The notes: generated by a model from the letters alone, not told the origin. Positions 1-11,344 are shown, counted from the stretch's first letter. The stretch is DNA of 64,000 nt from Providencia burhodogranariea DSM 19968 (GCF_000314855.2 NZ_KB233222.1:826889-890888); one strand, 5' to 3'. A program made the numbers and translations.

Positions 1-1149
1 GGAGAAACTGAAGGGGAGTATGAATGGCAGCAGCAACTAGGGGACTGGTGGCGCTCAAATCAACCTTGGTTGAGTGAGCCATTGACTAATACTGTCGCTC
101 ATATTTCTGACTGGTATTTTTGGCGACAGAAAAAAGGTGTCGTGGTTGCGGGGAGGATGAATGAACAAGAAGGTGAGCGCGTTGCTAATTGGGCACAAGC
201 GCTTGGCTGGCCCTTGATTAGCGATGTCTTATCGCAAACAGGACAACCTTACCCATGTGCTGATTTGTGGCTCTCTCATTCGCAAGCTGAAGCGTGGCTC
301 AATGAAGCTGAGTTAGTCGTGCAGTTTGGTTCCAGCTTAACGGGAAAACGATTACTTCAATGGCAAACACAGTGCAATCCACAAGAATATTGGATAGTTG
401 ACACTATTCCTGAACGTTTAGACCCAGCAAACCATTATGGGCGCAAATTAACATGCTCAATTAGCGGGTGGTTAGAAGCCCATCCGGCACAACCTCGTAG
501 GACTTGGTGTGAAGGACTACTTCCACTATCTGAGCGCGTGCAAAAACATGTTAGTTCAAAATTGAAAAATCAATTTTCTGAAGCCGCGATTGCCCATCAA
601 TTGCCACAATTACTTCCTCCTAAAGGTCAGTTGTTTGTAGGTAATAGTTTAATAGTTCGATTGATAGATGCTTTTGCTCAACTTCCAGTAGGTTACCCCG
701 TTTATAGTAATCGCGGTGCTAGTGGAATTGATGGTTTGATCTCAACAATGGCCGGCGTACAACGGGCAACAATAAAACCAACACTAGGCATTGTGGGTGA
801 CCTTTCTGCACTCTATGACCTCAATAGCCTCATTTTATTGCGAGAACCTTCAGCACCAACAATTTTGATTATCGTGAATAATAATGGTGGCCAAATCTTT
901 TCAATGTTACCGACGCCCGAAGAGGCGAGAAAAAATTACTACTGTATGCCACAAAATGTTAATTTCGAACATGCTGCACTTATGTTTGGTTTGCAATATG
1001 CGGCACCTCAAGACTGGATATCATTGAAAACGACTATTGAGCAATTTTGGCATAATCAATATGGAACTCTGCTCATCGAATTGATAGTCGATAGTGATGA
1101 AGGTGCAAAAACATTAAAACAACTCATTGCTGAAGTCGGTAATCTTTAA
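1..1149 (+). CDS. menD: MenD, SEPHCHC synthase (C-terminal part)
   Basis: The reading frame is open from base 1 and its start lies outside the window, so only about the last 382 codons are present. MenD is the thiamine-diphosphate enzyme that joins 2-oxoglutarate-derived succinic semialdehyde to isochorismate, the first committed step of menaquinone synthesis in the cytosol. The C-terminal ThDP-binding region is visible ([10 protein letters not shown], then [12 protein letters not shown] and [12 protein letters not shown]). The stop codon overlaps the menH start by one base, so translation is probably coupled. The TTG at 70 is an internal codon, not a start. Identification rests on these motifs and on the order menD-H-B-C-E. 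Confidence 0.95.
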   Translation, partial: GETEGEYEWQQQLGDWWRSNQPWLSEPLTNTVAHISDWYFWRQKKGVVVAGRMNEQEGERVANWAQALGWPLISDVLSQTGQPYPCADLWLSHSQAEAWLNEAELVVQFGSSLTGKRLLQWQTQCNPQEYWIVDTIPERLDPANHYGRKLTCSISGWLEAHPAQPRRTWCEGLLPLSERVQKHVSSKLKNQFSEAAIAHQLPQLLPPKGQLFVGNSLIVRLIDAFAQLPVGYPVYSNRGASGIDGLISTMAGVQRATIKPTLGIVGDLSALYDLNSLILLREPSAPTILIIVNNNGGQIFSMLPTPEEARKNYYCMPQNVNFEHAALMFGLQYAAPQDWISLKTTIEQFWHNQYGTLLIELIVDSDEGAKTLKQLIAEVGNL

Positions 1150-1913
1150 TGCTAACAGCCTATCGCGATAATGAGAGTCAAACAGGCCCATGGCTGGTCT
1201 GGCTACATGGCTTGCTAGGTAGTGCTGATGAATGGTCACCAATTGTTGAACTATGCCCAAGCTTTCCTTCATTACGTGTTGATTTGCCGGGGCATGGGCA
1301 ATCTAATTCGGTGAGTTGCCAGAGTTTTAGTAATTTTGATGAGCAGCTTGCTCAGTTATTACATCACCATAATATTAATCAGTATTATCTAATTGGTTAC
1401 TCATTAGGTGCACGACTTGCTATGCATACAGCCTGTTACTATCAGCCTGATGGCTTATTGGGGCTTGTGATTGAGGGCGGTAATGTCGGGTTAAATAACC
1501 CTTCAGAGCGTAGTGCGCGTTATATTAATGACCATTATTGGGCACAGCGTTTTCGACTAGAACCTATTGAAATAGTGCTCAATGATTGGTACCAACAACC
1601 GGTTTTTGCAGATTTAACAAAAGATCAGCGCCAACAACTTATTGCATTACGGCGAGAAAATAATCCGCAATCGGTCGCTGACATGTTAGAAAATACCTCG
1701 TTATCCAAGCAACCGTTTCTGGTGGAGCGACTTTATCAGCTAACGATGCCATTTCGCTACTTTTGTGGCGAGCAAGATCAAAAATTTCGAAGCGTTTCGC
1801 AACAATATACTTTGCCGATTACGCTAATTAACAATGCAGGGCATAATGCTCATCGAGAAAATCCGCATGGCTATGCAACTGCGCTTCACCATTTTTTATC
1901 ACTCTGTGGTTAA
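1149..1913 (+). CDS. menH: MenH, SHCHC synthase (alpha/beta hydrolase fold)
   Basis: MenH eliminates pyruvate from SEPHCHC to give SHCHC, the second step of the menaquinone branch. The 254-residue protein has the alpha/beta-hydrolase layout: an oxyanion segment HGLLGS near residue 20, the nucleophile elbow GYSLGA with Ser85, and the C-terminal catalytic His in GHNAHREN. Length matches the family (about 250). The ATG overlaps the menD stop in a TAATG arrangement, so this start is well supported. It lies inside the compact men operon. Confidence 0.94.
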   Translation: MLTAYRDNESQTGPWLVWLHGLLGSADEWSPIVELCPSFPSLRVDLPGHGQSNSVSCQSFSNFDEQLAQLLHHHNINQYYLIGYSLGARLAMHTACYYQPDGLLGLVIEGGNVGLNNPSERSARYINDHYWAQRFRLEPIEIVLNDWYQQPVFADLTKDQRQQLIALRRENNPQSVADMLENTSLSKQPFLVERLYQLTMPFRYFCGEQDQKFRSVSQQYTLPITLINNAGHNAHRENPHGYATALHHFLSLCG

Positions 1914-1925
1914 AGGAACTTGAGA

Positions 1926-2783
1926 ATGATTTATCCTAGCGAAGAAAAACTCTATGCCTCAATTGAATGGCAAGATTGCTCTGAAGGGTTTGACGATATT
2001 CTGTATCACAAATCACCGGAAGGGATCGCAAAAATAACGATTAACCGCCCACAAGTGCGCAATGCATTTCGCCCACAGACGGTGAAAGAAATGATCCAAG
2101 CGATGTCAGATGCTCGCTATGACGATACAATCGGTACTATTATTTTAACTGGTCAAGGTGAAAAAGCTTTTTGCGCAGGTGGTGACCAAAAAATTCGTGG
2201 TGACTACGGCGGTTATCGCGATGAAGGTGGTACTCATCACCTTAATGTCCTTGATTTCCAACGTCAAATTCGTACTTGCCCAAAACCTGTTGTTGCGATG
2301 GTTGCTGGTTTTGCTATTGGTGGTGGTCATGTTCTACATATGATGTGTGACTTGACCATTGCCGCTGAAAACGCGGTATTTGGTCAAACGGGCCCTAAAG
2401 TCGGTTCATTTGATGGCGGCTGGGGTGCATCTTATATGGCTCGTATCGTTGGTCAGAAGAAAGCGCGTGAAATTTGGTTCTTATGCCGTCAATACGATGC
2501 GAAAGAAGCATTAGATATGGGGTTAGTGAATACAGTTGTTCCTTATGCTGATTTAGAAAAAGAAACAATTCGTTGGTGTCGCGAAATGCTTGAAAACAGC
2601 CCTATGGCATTGCGTTGTTTGAAAGCAGCACTGAACGCGGACTGTGATGGTCAAGCAGGATTGCAAGAACTTGCAGGTAACGCAACCATGTTGTTCTACA
2701 TGACTGAGGAAGGCCAAGAAGGGCGTAACGCATTTAACGAAAAACGTGCGCCTGATTTCTCTAAATATAAGCGTAACCCATAA
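1926..2783 (+). CDS. menB: MenB, 1,4-dihydroxy-2-naphthoyl-CoA synthase
   Basis: MenB is a crotonase-fold enzyme that cyclises o-succinylbenzoyl-CoA to DHNA-CoA. The 285-residue product is nearly collinear with E. coli MenB, including [12 protein letters not shown], the oxyanion region [27 protein letters not shown] and the end [12 protein letters not shown] six bases upstream is in frame, but the ATG at 1926 gives the family N-terminus MIYPSEE and has an AAAGGA ribosome site at suitable spacing, so it was preferred. Its stop overlaps the menC start by one base. Confidence 0.97.
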   Translation: MIYPSEEKLYASIEWQDCSEGFDDILYHKSPEGIAKITINRPQVRNAFRPQTVKEMIQAMSDARYDDTIGTIILTGQGEKAFCAGGDQKIRGDYGGYRDEGGTHHLNVLDFQRQIRTCPKPVVAMVAGFAIGGGHVLHMMCDLTIAAENAVFGQTGPKVGSFDGGWGASYMARIVGQKKAREIWFLCRQYDAKEALDMGLVNTVVPYADLEKETIRWCREMLENSPMALRCLKAALNADCDGQAGLQELAGNATMLFYMTEEGQEGRNAFNEKRAPDFSKYKRNP

Positions 2784-3754
2784 TGCGTAAAGCAACACTT
2801 TACGCGTTTAGCCTGCCGATGGAGGCAGGCGTTATCCTGCGTTACCAGCGCCTGAAAACTCGTGATGGGTTGCTGGTACAGCTACAAGATGGGGATAACG
2901 AAGGGTGGGGGGAGATCTCACCTCTTCCCGAATTTAGCCAAGAAACGGTGATTGAAGCCGCTGAGGAAGCCAAAAAAAGGTTAGCAGAGTGGGTGAGCGG
3001 TCAGCCATTAACGGACAGTTTATTACCTTCAGTTGCTTTTGGTTGTAGTTGTGCACTAGCAGAGCTAACAGGTGAACTCCCTAAACAAGCTGACTATCGC
3101 AAGGCTCCATTATGTAGCGGTGATCCTGATGACTTGATTTTGCGTCTTGATGCAATGGACGGTGACAAAATTGCGAAAGTAAAAGTCGGGCTATATGAGG
3201 CAGTACGCGATGGGATGGTTGTCAATTTATTACTTGAAGCTGTACCTGACCTGAAATTACGCCTTGATGCTAATCGTAGCTGGACACGAGCGAAAGCAGA
3301 TGGCTTTGCGAAATATGTTAATCCTGATTACCGTAACCGTATCGATTTTCTGGAAGAACCGTGCAAAACCCGTGAAGAATCCCTGCAATATGCTGCTGAT
3401 ACCGGTATTGCTATCGCTTGGGATGAAAGCGTTCGTGAGCCAGGTTTTAAAGTCGAGCCACAGCAAGGCGTTACCGCGATTGTAATCAAACCAACGTTAA
3501 CAGGTAGCCTCGTATATTGCCGTTCTCTGGTTGAGGAAGCTAATCGCAATGGTTTACAAGCAGTTATCAGTTCATCCATTGAGACTAGCTTTGGATTATC
3601 CCAACTTGCGAGAATTGCACATTGGTTAACGCCAAGTACTATTCCAGGTTTGGATACTTTAGATTTAATCCAGTCACAGCTCGTGCGAACTTGGCCTGAA
3701 AGCCAACTTCCTGTTATACAACTTGATGAATTGACTATCGAATGGCAGAGTTGA
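2783..3754 (+). CDS. menC: MenC, o-succinylbenzoate synthase
   Basis: MenC dehydrates SHCHC to o-succinylbenzoate. It is an enolase-superfamily enzyme, and the expected active-site series is visible in order: the KxK motif in AKVKVGLYE, metal ligands in [16 protein letters not shown] and AWDESVRE, and the second lysine in IVIKPTLTG. The 323-residue length is typical. The start shares one base with the menB stop, and the 3' end overlaps menE by 13 bases, which suggests translational coupling. Confidence 0.95.
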   Translation: MRKATLYAFSLPMEAGVILRYQRLKTRDGLLVQLQDGDNEGWGEISPLPEFSQETVIEAAEEAKKRLAEWVSGQPLTDSLLPSVAFGCSCALAELTGELPKQADYRKAPLCSGDPDDLILRLDAMDGDKIAKVKVGLYEAVRDGMVVNLLLEAVPDLKLRLDANRSWTRAKADGFAKYVNPDYRNRIDFLEEPCKTREESLQYAADTGIAIAWDESVREPGFKVEPQQGVTAIVIKPTLTGSLVYCRSLVEEANRNGLQAVISSSIETSFGLSQLARIAHWLTPSTIPGLDTLDLIQSQLVRTWPESQLPVIQLDELTIEWQS

Positions 3755-5154
3755 TTTCTTTTCAAAACTGGCCTTGGCAACATTGGGCCAGTCATCAACC
3801 TCATTCTGTTGCACTCATTACTGATACTGAATCATTGACGTGGAAGCAGCTTAGCCAGCGGATCACTGAACTGGCTAGCCACTTGCACAACCAAGGACTA
3901 GGAAAAAATCAGATCGTAGTCTTGCGGGGAAAAAATAGTACTGATTTTGTATTATGTCAGCTAGCAATATTACGCTGTGGTGCAAGAGTTTTACCGTTGA
4001 ATCCTCGATTACCAACGTTATTGCTTGCTGAATTACTCCCTCACCTGAATATCGATTTTGCTATCGATTTTGATGCTAGCCCAGAGTCACCACTCAATTT
4101 TCCAGTGTTAGATATCACTGAATCATTTATTGTTAAAGATGTTCAAGTTAATAATCTTCCCGATTTTTGTGATTTGATACATCAGCCTGCAACACTGATC
4201 CTCACATCAGGTTCGACAGGGCTGCCTAAAGCTGCAATACATTCAATGCTTGCTCACCTTGATAGTGCAAATGGAGTATTGCAAGCTATGGATTATAAAA
4301 AAAATGATTGCTGGTTACTCTCTCTACCGCTATTTCATGTATCAGGGCAGGGCATTCTATGGCGCTGGCTAATGCGAGGTGGTGGAATGGCGATAAAATC
4401 GACTGATTTGGCACAGGCTCTACAAGGAATTACTCACGCCTCTTTAGTTCCGACTCAATTATGGCGGCTACTAAATCAAACGGTTCCTCTTGAATTGACA
4501 TTGAAACAGGTGTTGCTTGGTGGTGCAATGATCCCAACATCATTAACAGATTTAGCTGCCAGTAAAGGCATTGATTGCTGGAGCGGCTATGGCATGACCG
4601 AGATGGCTTCCACCGTTTGTGCGAAACGCGCGGATGGTAAAAAAGGTGTTGGGCAGCCACTTATGGGTAAGAGTGTGCGCATAGTCGATGATGAAATTCA
4701 AATTCAATCACAGAGTCAAGCGATAGGCTATTGGTTTGATGGTGAAGTTAAACCTTTAAATACAATAGAAGGTTGGTTCAAAACTAATGATAAGGGTATT
4801 TATATAGATGGTGAATATCAGATTATTGGACGGTTAGATAATTTATTTATCAGCGGCGGAGAGTGCGTACAGCCTGAAGATATTGAGGCTGTAATTAATA
4901 CCCATCCATCTGTTAGCCAAAGTTTTATTATCCCAATTGATGACGTTGAATTCGGTCAAAGGGCTGTTGCTGTAATTGAAATTACTGATAGTTTTGAGTT
5001 AGATAATATTGCGTGCTGGTTGAAAAATAAACTGACGCCTTACCAGTACCCTGTTTATTTTTATTTATTAATGGATGAGTTAAAAAGCAGTAGCATCAAG
5101 GTATCACGTCAGCACGTGAAGAATTGGGTACTACAGCAAACAAAATCTGATTAA
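3742..5154 (+). CDS. menE: MenE, o-succinylbenzoate--CoA ligase
   Basis: MenE activates o-succinylbenzoate to its CoA thioester using ATP (ANL superfamily). The AMP-binding P-loop [12 protein letters not shown] lies near residue 155, [10 protein letters not shown] near 277, and the C-terminal-domain hinge [12 protein letters not shown] near 360. The 470-residue length fits. It is the last men gene here and starts inside menC. The order menD-H-B-C-E matches E. coli. No clear terminator was seen before the decayed gene that follows. Confidence 0.94.
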   Translation: MAELISFQNWPWQHWASHQPHSVALITDTESLTWKQLSQRITELASHLHNQGLGKNQIVVLRGKNSTDFVLCQLAILRCGARVLPLNPRLPTLLLAELLPHLNIDFAIDFDASPESPLNFPVLDITESFIVKDVQVNNLPDFCDLIHQPATLILTSGSTGLPKAAIHSMLAHLDSANGVLQAMDYKKNDCWLLSLPLFHVSGQGILWRWLMRGGGMAIKSTDLAQALQGITHASLVPTQLWRLLNQTVPLELTLKQVLLGGAMIPTSLTDLAASKGIDCWSGYGMTEMASTVCAKRADGKKGVGQPLMGKSVRIVDDEIQIQSQSQAIGYWFDGEVKPLNTIEGWFKTNDKGIYIDGEYQIIGRLDNLFISGGECVQPEDIEAVINTHPSVSQSFIIPIDDVEFGQRAVAVIEITDSFELDNIACWLKNKLTPYQYPVYFYLLMDELKSSSIKVSRQHVKNWVLQQTKSD

Positions 5155-5166
5155 TAAAGGAAAATC

Positions 5167-5747
5167 ATGAAGGCTAAACAACTTGAAACAACACGTCTTT
5201 TATTAAAACCGCTATGTTCAGCCGATGCTTTACAAATACAAAAAATCTTCCCTCGTTGGAAAATTGTACGCGACCTTGCCGCGACCTTTCCATGGACTTG
5301 CCCTATGACCTAGCCTGTCATTATGTGAATAATATTGCGCTACCCGCAGCAAATAAAGATATGGCTTAGTTTTGGACTATTAGGTAGACGAAAAAAAGAA
5401 CTATTAGTGATAATAGGTCTTATTTTCCTAAATAATAAGCATGATGATAATCGTTGTTTTGGCTAATTTCCGAATTACAAGGCCAAGAACATATGACAGA
5501 GGCAAATGCTATTGTGACTGATTTTGGGTTCAACACACTAAATAAAAAAGTATTACGGGTGTTTAAAGCCACGGTGAATGAAGCCTCTAAAAAAATGTTA
5601 ATTAATATGAGAATGCGGCCAGTTAATATGGTCAAAAAACATCTGATAGAAGGCGAGTTGGATTGTGATATATGGGAAATCACAAAAAAAGAATGGAACC
5701 AATTAGTAAAAAATAACAATGATATTGATTTACTGGCACAGGCTTAA
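5167..5747 (+). pseudogene. Degenerate GNAT-family acetyltransferase
   Basis: An ATG with an AAAGGA ribosome site at 5157-5162 opens a frame reading KQLETTRLLLKPL, the usual start of RimJ/RimL-type GNAT proteins. The frame ends at about 5313. Homology continues in another frame (DLACHYVNNIALPAAN), which hits a TAG at about 5367, and then in a third frame from about 5454 (WLISELQGQEHMTEA, then CDIWEITKKEW near the end), equivalent to the conserved second half of the family. At least two frameshifts and one nonsense codon are needed to rebuild one protein of roughly 190 residues, so this is called a pseudogene. The 97-codon 3' frame could still be translated, but it lacks the N-terminal half of the fold. 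Confidence 0.8.
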
Positions 5748-5800
5748 TTGAATACCGCAGAGCAGGTAAACCATTTTATTGCCACGTAATCACATCATAA

Positions 5801-5828
5801 AATCAGGCTCTATTGCTAGAGCCTGATT
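5801..5828 (-). terminator. Terminator of katA
   Basis: A perfect 10-bp stem (AATCAGGCTC / GAGCCTGATT) with an 8-base loop lies 15 bases past the katA stop and is followed on the minus strand by TTTTATG. It could also stop read-through from the men side. Confidence 0.8.
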
Positions 5829-5842
5829 ACACTTATAGTTAA

Positions 5843-7291
5843 TTACTTAAGAGCGTTGAGTGCTTTTTCAACACCCGCACCATACTCTGGATGTACTTTT
5901 CTAAACAATTCAATTTGACGCAGTTGAGTCTCTTCTGAAGCTTCGATCAGCTCGCCAGCGAGGCGTTTATACATACGCTCATGTTCCGCTGAATCTAATA
6001 ATTCATATAGGGCACGTGGCTGGCTGAAATAATCTTCATCTTCACGATGATTCCAATGATCTGCTGCACCTTCAATCGTTAATGGTGGCTCACTGAAGTT
6101 TGGTTGTTCTTGGAATAAACCAGCGCTATTTGGTTCATAAGTGACGCCATTGCCGCTATTACCATCAACACGCATAGCACCATCACGATGGTAGTTGTGG
6201 AATGGGCAACGTGGTGCATTTACTGGTATTTGGTGGTGGTTAACACCTAAACGATAACGATGAGCATCACCATAAGAAAATAGGCGGCCTTGTAGCATTT
6301 TATCTGGGGAGAAGCCAATACCAGGGATAATGTTTGCTGGGCTAAATGCAACTTGCTCTACATCAGAGAAATAATTGGCGGGGTTACGATTTAACTCAAA
6401 ATAACCGACATCAATTAGTGGGTAATCTTTATGAGGCCAAACTTTAGTAAGGTCAAATGGATTGTAAGGAACAGTAGATGCTTCTTTTTCTGGCATGATT
6501 TGAATTTGCAAATTCCAACGCGGATAATCGCCTTTATTGATTGCATCAAATAAATCACGTTGTGAACTTTCACGATCTTTACCTACAATTGCCTCTGCCT
6601 CTTCATCCATAAGGTTCTCAATGCCTTGTTGGCAACGGAAATGGAATTTCACCCAGAAACGCTCATTATCTTTATTAATGAAGCTATAGGTATGGCTACC
6701 AAACCCGTGAATGAAACGGTAGCTACGTGGTAATCCACGGTCACTAACATCAATAGTTAGCTGATGGAGGGACTCAGGTAGATGCGAGAAGAAATCCCAC
6801 TTGTAAGCCATTGAACGCATATTACTATAAGGGCAGCGCTTAACTACGTGATTTAAGTCTGGGAATTTCAATGGATCACGCAAATAAAACACAGGTGTGT
6901 TGTTACCTACTAAATCCCAGTTACCCTCTTCGGTATAAAATTTTAGAGCAAAGCCACGAATATCACGCTCCGCATCTGCTGCACCGCGCTCACCAGCAAC
7001 AGTTGAAAAACGGGCAAATAGATCTGTTTTTTGGCCAACAGATGCAAACATTTTAGCTCGGGTATAGCGCGTAATATCGTGGGTAACAGTGAACGTACCA
7101 AAAGCGCCTGAGCCTTTTGCATGCATACGGCGCTCTGGAATAACTTCACGGTCAAAGTGGGCTAATTTTTCAAGAAACCATACATCTTGTAACAGCATTG
7201 GACCTCTCGGGCCCGCAGTCATAACATTATTATTATCAACAACAGGTGCGCCAGCCGCAGTTGTTAGGCCTTTCTTTTTCATTTCAGTCAT
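5843..7291 (-). CDS. katA: KatA, monofunctional haem catalase
   Basis: This catalase decomposes hydrogen peroxide in the cytoplasm. The 482-residue protein is a small-subunit (clade 3) catalase and reads nearly identically to the Proteus mirabilis enzyme: the active-site His57 in [12 protein letters not shown], the distal Asn in VGNNTPVFY, and the haem-ligand Tyr in [14 protein letters not shown]. The ATG at 7291 is preceded by GGAG at six bases; the GTG one codon upstream was not chosen. It is divergent from yfaZ, with about 300 bases of AT-rich promoter DNA between them in which no clear OxyR or Fur operator was recognised. Confidence 0.96.
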   Translation of the reverse strand: MTEMKKKGLTTAAGAPVVDNNNVMTAGPRGPMLLQDVWFLEKLAHFDREVIPERRMHAKGSGAFGTFTVTHDITRYTRAKMFASVGQKTDLFARFSTVAGERGAADAERDIRGFALKFYTEEGNWDLVGNNTPVFYLRDPLKFPDLNHVVKRCPYSNMRSMAYKWDFFSHLPESLHQLTIDVSDRGLPRSYRFIHGFGSHTYSFINKDNERFWVKFHFRCQQGIENLMDEEAEAIVGKDRESSQRDLFDAINKGDYPRWNLQIQIMPEKEASTVPYNPFDLTKVWPHKDYPLIDVGYFELNRNPANYFSDVEQVAFSPANIIPGIGFSPDKMLQGRLFSYGDAHRYRLGVNHHQIPVNAPRCPFHNYHRDGAMRVDGNSGNGVTYEPNSAGLFQEQPNFSEPPLTIEGAADHWNHREDEDYFSQPRALYELLDSAEHERMYKRLAGELIEASEETQLRQIELFRKVHPEYGAGVEKALNALK

Positions 7292-7587
7292 CACACACTC
7301 CAGTAAGTTAAAAACAATAAAACTAAAAATAGTACTTAACTATTACTAATCGAATTCATTCATACATAAACTGTTATTATTATTTAATTATAGTTGATAG
7401 GTTAAAGCATAACTAATACATAGCACCAATTACTGTGATAACTAATAAAAAATGATTAAAAATACACGTTTATAATGTAAGTAGATGTTTTTAGCTAATT
7501 GAAAGTAAAAAACAGTAATAACGACTGAGAATTGTCATCGGATAATGTAGTATTAATATTAAAATTTCTATTCTAGGGGGTAATAAT

Positions 7588-8133
7588 ATGCGTAAGGGAT
7601 TATTTTTAGCTGCGGCAGCGTCATCGCTGATGTTTGTTGGTGCAGCACAAGCCGTTTCGGTTAATGCAAGTGCAGGTAAGCATTATACTGAATTGAATGC
7701 GGGTATCGGTACAAAAGGTTCAGGTTTAGCTTTTGATGGCTCATGGGCGCGTAGCGACCATAATGGCCAAGCAACGAGCTTAGGTGCTACATTTGGTTTA
7801 CCGTTAGGTCCACTTTCTGCTTATGTAGGCGGTAAAGCATTATATTTATCACCTGAAGATAACAAAGATGGTATGGCATTAGCGGCGGGAGCTGGTCTGG
7901 GCTGGCAAATAATGCCTTCTTTGAATATCTATGGTGAAGCTTATGGCGCACCTAAATCATTGACTTCAGGTAGTAACGCTTATACTGAAGCGAAAGTAGG
8001 CGCACGTTATACTGTCTTTAAGCCACTTTCTGTTGATGCAGGCTACCGTGTTATTGATATCAAAGGTAATCATAACAACCCAAATAATAAAGTTGCAGAT
8101 GGTTTCTATGTTGGTGCTGGTTTAAGCTTCTAA
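7588..8133 (+). CDS. yfaZ: YfaZ-family outer membrane protein
   Basis: The 181-residue product starts with a signal peptide (cleavage probably after AAQA, residue 22). The rest is rich in alternating hydrophobic residues and glycine, typical of a small beta-barrel, and ends in a terminal aromatic (GAGLSF), the usual signal for outer-membrane assembly. The sequence follows E. coli YfaZ (LPLGPLSAYVGGK, EAKVGARYTVFKPLSVDAGYR). Its function is not established in the family. A strong AGGGGG ribosome site precedes the ATG. It is monocistronic with its own terminator. Confidence 0.88.
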   Translation: MRKGLFLAAAASSLMFVGAAQAVSVNASAGKHYTELNAGIGTKGSGLAFDGSWARSDHNGQATSLGATFGLPLGPLSAYVGGKALYLSPEDNKDGMALAAGAGLGWQIMPSLNIYGEAYGAPKSLTSGSNAYTEAKVGARYTVFKPLSVDAGYRVIDIKGNHNNPNNKVADGFYVGAGLSF

Positions 8134-8210
8134 TTATTTTATCTATATCATACGGCTAAAAGAGCTTAAGACGTATGAACGATATAAATAAACCCGTACA
8201 GCGTGCAGTG

Positions 8211-8250
8211 ACCCCCAATAGCTGGATAACCAATTATTGGGGGTCTTTTT
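8211..8250 (+). terminator. Terminator of yfaZ
   Basis: A 10-bp perfect stem (ACCCCCAATA / TATTGGGGGT) with a 14-base loop is followed by CTTTTTAT on the plus strand. It sits between the convergent yfaZ and tyrP genes. Confidence 0.88.
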
Positions 8251-8278
8251 ATATCAAAATCAGGCAAGATGAATCGAA

Positions 8279-9502
8279 TTAACCACCTACATTTGGTAAG
8301 AAACCCGTCACAATGGCAAATTGAATAACAATCACTGCTACACCACATAGCAGTACAATACTAAGAGCCGCTGAACCGCCTTTTACTTGGTAATGACTTT
8401 GCTTATCTTTTGGTTTTTCAATCGCTCTTACACGCATGACTAGCAAGGCTGGGATAATTAAAGCCAAAACAGACAGAGCAACCGCCGCATAGGTCAGAGC
8501 TTGCACAAAGCTGCTAAAAAATAACGCAGCTAGTAGTGGTGGGACAAAGGTTAATAATCCAGTTTGTACTCGTCCTATTACATGGTTACTACGCTTAAAC
8601 AAATCAGCAAGATAGTCGAATAACCCAAGTGCAACTCCTAAAAATGAAGTCGCTAATGCCAAATCCATAAATAAGCTAACAGTAATATTGACACGAGGGG
8701 TGGCAACAACATCACGGATCGCTGTGAGTAAGCCATTCAATCCTGATTCTTGCGCCAGAATACCTAAAAACGTACTGGATGGGATTGAACCTAACGTCGC
8801 AATTTGCCATAAAATATAGGCTACAAGTGGGATAGAACTCCCTAAAATGAAGATAAAGCGAAGCTTTTTCACATCGCCATTCATATAGCTCACTAAACTT
8901 GGCACGCTTCCGTGGAACCCGAATGAAGTGAATATCACAGGAACAGCGGCGAGTACTAACCCTTTCTCAATAGGCATGCTACTTAAATTCACGGCCTCTG
9001 CATGAGGTAGCATGAAGGCAAGCATTATTACCAAAAAAATTGTTTTAGCAGTAAATAATAGGCGGTTAATAAAATCAACGGAATGCGTTCCGATACAGAC
9101 AACAAAACCACCAATTAACGTGAATAAGATGATGGCAGCTTCGGTTGGTAGATGAATCTCCCACCAAGATGAAAGGCTAGCGGAAATTAATACACCAGCA
9201 CCACCAATATAAGCGGTAGTTAGGGCATACATGAGCAAGAGCATGCTCAAACCTGTTACTACTTGACCTATTGGGCCAAGATATTTTTTCGCAACCGTTC
9301 CCAAACCCATATTAGGTGGATTATGTTGATATACTTCAACTAGTAATAATGAGGTATAGCTCATTAATATCCACAAGCCGACAAGTAAACAAGCAATACC
9401 TGTGAAACCTACACCCGCAGCGGCCAGTGGCATTGCCAGCATCCCTGCACCTATTGTTGTTCCTGCAACGATTAAAACGCTACCTAGTGTGCGATTTTTC
9501 AC
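8279..9502 (-). CDS. tyrP: TyrP, tyrosine-specific proton symporter
   Basis: TyrP is an inner-membrane aromatic amino-acid permease of the HAAAP family. The 407-residue protein has about 11 hydrophobic segments. Its N-terminus ([20 protein letters not shown]) and the [12 protein letters not shown] and [19 protein letters not shown] blocks match E. coli TyrP more closely than Mtr or AroP. The two TyrR boxes upstream support the assignment. It is the last gene before the convergent yfaZ. Confidence 0.93.
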   Translation of the reverse strand: MKNRTLGSVLIVAGTTIGAGMLAMPLAAAGVGFTGIACLLVGLWILMSYTSLLLVEVYQHNPPNMGLGTVAKKYLGPIGQVVTGLSMLLLMYALTTAYIGGAGVLISASLSSWWEIHLPTEAAIILFTLIGGFVVCIGTHSVDFINRLLFTAKTIFLVIMLAFMLPHAEAVNLSSMPIEKGLVLAAVPVIFTSFGFHGSVPSLVSYMNGDVKKLRFIFILGSSIPLVAYILWQIATLGSIPSSTFLGILAQESGLNGLLTAIRDVVATPRVNITVSLFMDLALATSFLGVALGLFDYLADLFKRSNHVIGRVQTGLLTFVPPLLAALFFSSFVQALTYAAVALSVLALIIPALLVMRVRAIEKPKDKQSHYQVKGGSAALSIVLLCGVAVIVIQFAIVTGFLPNVGG

Positions 9503-9565
9503 AAGTTCCTCTGATTAAAAGTCATAGATTAATAGGTTGTGCAGATTATTCGATTGCCGTTTTTG

Positions 9566-9606
9566 TGTCAAATCCTAATTACAACAGGTGTAATTAAAGG
9601 TTTACG
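9566..9606 (-). promoter_or_regulatory. Double TyrR box upstream of tyrP
   Basis: Two matches to the TyrR operator TGTAAA-N6-TTTACA lie 64-104 bases before the tyrP start. Box A at 9589-9606 (TGTAAT-N6-TTTACG) has 10 of 12 consensus bases. Box B at 9566-9583 (TGTCAA-N6-ATTACA) also has 10 of 12. Their centres are 23 bp apart, the side-by-side arrangement known at E. coli tyrP, where TyrR activates with phenylalanine and represses with tyrosine. Regulation here is inferred. Confidence 0.75.
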
Positions 9607-9856
9607 CTGTTATTTTTTTAACTAATAGGGCGATCAAAATAAGTACAGATTGATATTTTAATCTTATCAATTTATGTTAAGTAATTAGATGGTTAAAGGT
9701 GAATAGCTATGAAGTACAATGTTAAATAATATAATGTAATTAATTGATTTTTAGGTTTTTTGTTTTTTAACTGAGCAGTATGTCAGTAACTTAAAATAAA
9801 TTATGTGATGAGCCAGAAAATCCAGATTAAAAAATAATATTAAATTCTTTCATCAA

Positions 9857-9898
9857 TTAATATAAATCAAAAAGGTGTCAATCTATCATCCCGATAAT
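9857..9898 (+). promoter_or_regulatory. FNR-dependent class II promoter of dcuB
   Basis: TTAAT-ATAA-ATCAA at 9857-9870 matches the FNR site TTGATN4ATCAA at 9 of 10 positions. A -10-like GATAAT at 9893-9898 predicts a transcript start near 9905, placing the FNR site centre at -41.5, the class II activator position. The translated start is at 9929 with GGGGTG upstream. Anaerobic activation is inferred from this geometry. Confidence 0.7.
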
Positions 9899-9928
9899 GT
9901 ATGGAAACATTAATTATGGGGTGAACTT

Positions 9929-11269
9929 ATGGACTTTCTGATTCAACTTGCCATTATTCTCGTTTGCTTGTTCTATGGAGCAAAAAAAGGAGGGATGGCA
10001 TTAGGGCTATTGGGTGGTGTGGGACTAGTGATTCTTGTCTTCGGATTTGGGTTACCTCCAGGAAAACCGCCTGTTGATGTTATGCTGGTAATTATCGCTG
10101 TTGTTGCCGCTTCAGCGACATTACAAGCATCAGGTGGTTTAGATGTAATGTTGCAAATCGCAGAGCGTCTATTACGAAAAAATCCAAAGTATATTTCTAT
10201 CGTAGCACCATTTGTAACCTGTATTCTGACTATGCTGTGTGGGACTGGACACGTTGTATATACAATTCTACCAATCATCTATGACGCAGCAATCAAGAAT
10301 AATATTCGCCCTGAGAGGCCAATGGCTGCCAGTAGTATTGGTGCTCAAATGGGGATTATCGCCAGCCCAGTTTCTGTTGCCGTAGTGTCATTGGTCGCCA
10401 TGCTTAATGGTGTCACTATTAATGGTCAATCTCTAGAGTTTTTAGACTTATTGGCCATTACTATTCCATCTACTTTACTTGGGATATTGGCAATAGGTAT
10501 CTTCAGCTGGTTTAGAGGAAAAGATCTCGATAAAGATCCTGTATTTCAAGAGTTCATCTCAGTTCCAGAAAATCACGAATATGTTTATGGTGAAAGTGTC
10601 ACTCTGCTAGATAAAAAATTACCAAAAATGAACTGGGTAGCAATGTGGATCTTTTTGGCTTCTATTGCTGTCGTTGCTATATTGGGTGCTGTATCTGAAC
10701 TTAGACCATTAGTTAATGGTAAACCATTATCTATGGTGCTTGTTATACAAATGTTCATGCTGCTAGCAGGTGCACTAATTATCATTATTTGTAAAACCAA
10801 TCCGGGACAAATTTCTAAAAACGAAGTTTTCCGTTCAGGAATGATAGCAATTGTTGCTGTATATGGGATCGCGTGGATGGCCGAAACCATGTTTGGCGCA
10901 CATATGGATGAAATCAAAGGGACACTTGGCGCATTAGTCAAAGATTTTCCGTGGGCTTATGCGGTTATTTTATTGCTCGTTTCTAAATTTGTTAACTCAC
11001 AAGCAGCTGCATTGGCAGCAGTAGTACCTATTGCGTTGGGCATTGGTGTTGATCCTGCTTATATTATTGCATCTGCACCAGCTTGTTACGGTTACTATAT
11101 TTTACCGACTTATCCTAGTGACCTTGCAGCAATTCAATTTGACCGTTCAGGTACTACACGTATCGGTAAATATGTGATCAACCATAGTTTTATTTTACCG
11201 GGTTTGATTGGTGTCGGCGTATCATGTGTATTTGGTTGGGTATTTGCGGCAATGTATGGTTATCTTTAA
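9929..11269 (+). CDS. dcuB: DcuB, anaerobic C4-dicarboxylate antiporter
   Basis: DcuB exchanges fumarate for succinate during fumarate respiration and sits in the inner membrane. The 446-residue protein aligns end to end with E. coli DcuB ([55 protein letters not shown]). The match is closer than to DcuA, and the length suits DcuA/B rather than DcuC. No fumarase or DcuSR genes are adjacent. An FNR-type promoter precedes it. Confidence 0.95.
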   Translation: MDFLIQLAIILVCLFYGAKKGGMALGLLGGVGLVILVFGFGLPPGKPPVDVMLVIIAVVAASATLQASGGLDVMLQIAERLLRKNPKYISIVAPFVTCILTMLCGTGHVVYTILPIIYDAAIKNNIRPERPMAASSIGAQMGIIASPVSVAVVSLVAMLNGVTINGQSLEFLDLLAITIPSTLLGILAIGIFSWFRGKDLDKDPVFQEFISVPENHEYVYGESVTLLDKKLPKMNWVAMWIFLASIAVVAILGAVSELRPLVNGKPLSMVLVIQMFMLLAGALIIIICKTNPGQISKNEVFRSGMIAIVAVYGIAWMAETMFGAHMDEIKGTLGALVKDFPWAYAVILLLVSKFVNSQAAALAAVVPIALGIGVDPAYIIASAPACYGYYILPTYPSDLAAIQFDRSGTTRIGKYVINHSFILPGLIGVGVSCVFGWVFAAMYGYL

Positions 11270-11287
11270 ATATAATGAGTAGTGAAT

Positions 11288-11320
11288 AAAAAAACGACTG
11301 TACAAAGAGTTGTGCAGTCG
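11288..11320 (-). terminator. Terminator of nrdA-nrdB-yfaE (possibly shared with dcuB)
   Basis: The arms CGACTGTACAA and TTGTGCAGTCG pair with one wobble around a 4-base loop and are followed on the minus strand by seven T. It lies between the convergent yfaE and dcuB. Confidence 0.82.
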
Positions 11321-11344
11321 CATTATTACATTCAAAGTAGAGCT

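Noticed and set aside
3328..3804. 158-codon minus-strand frame across menC and menE
   Set aside because: Antisense shadow of two well-identified genes.
7292..7587. Possible Fur or OxyR operator between katA and yfaZ
   Set aside because: The AT-rich sequence has only partial matches, not enough to call a site.
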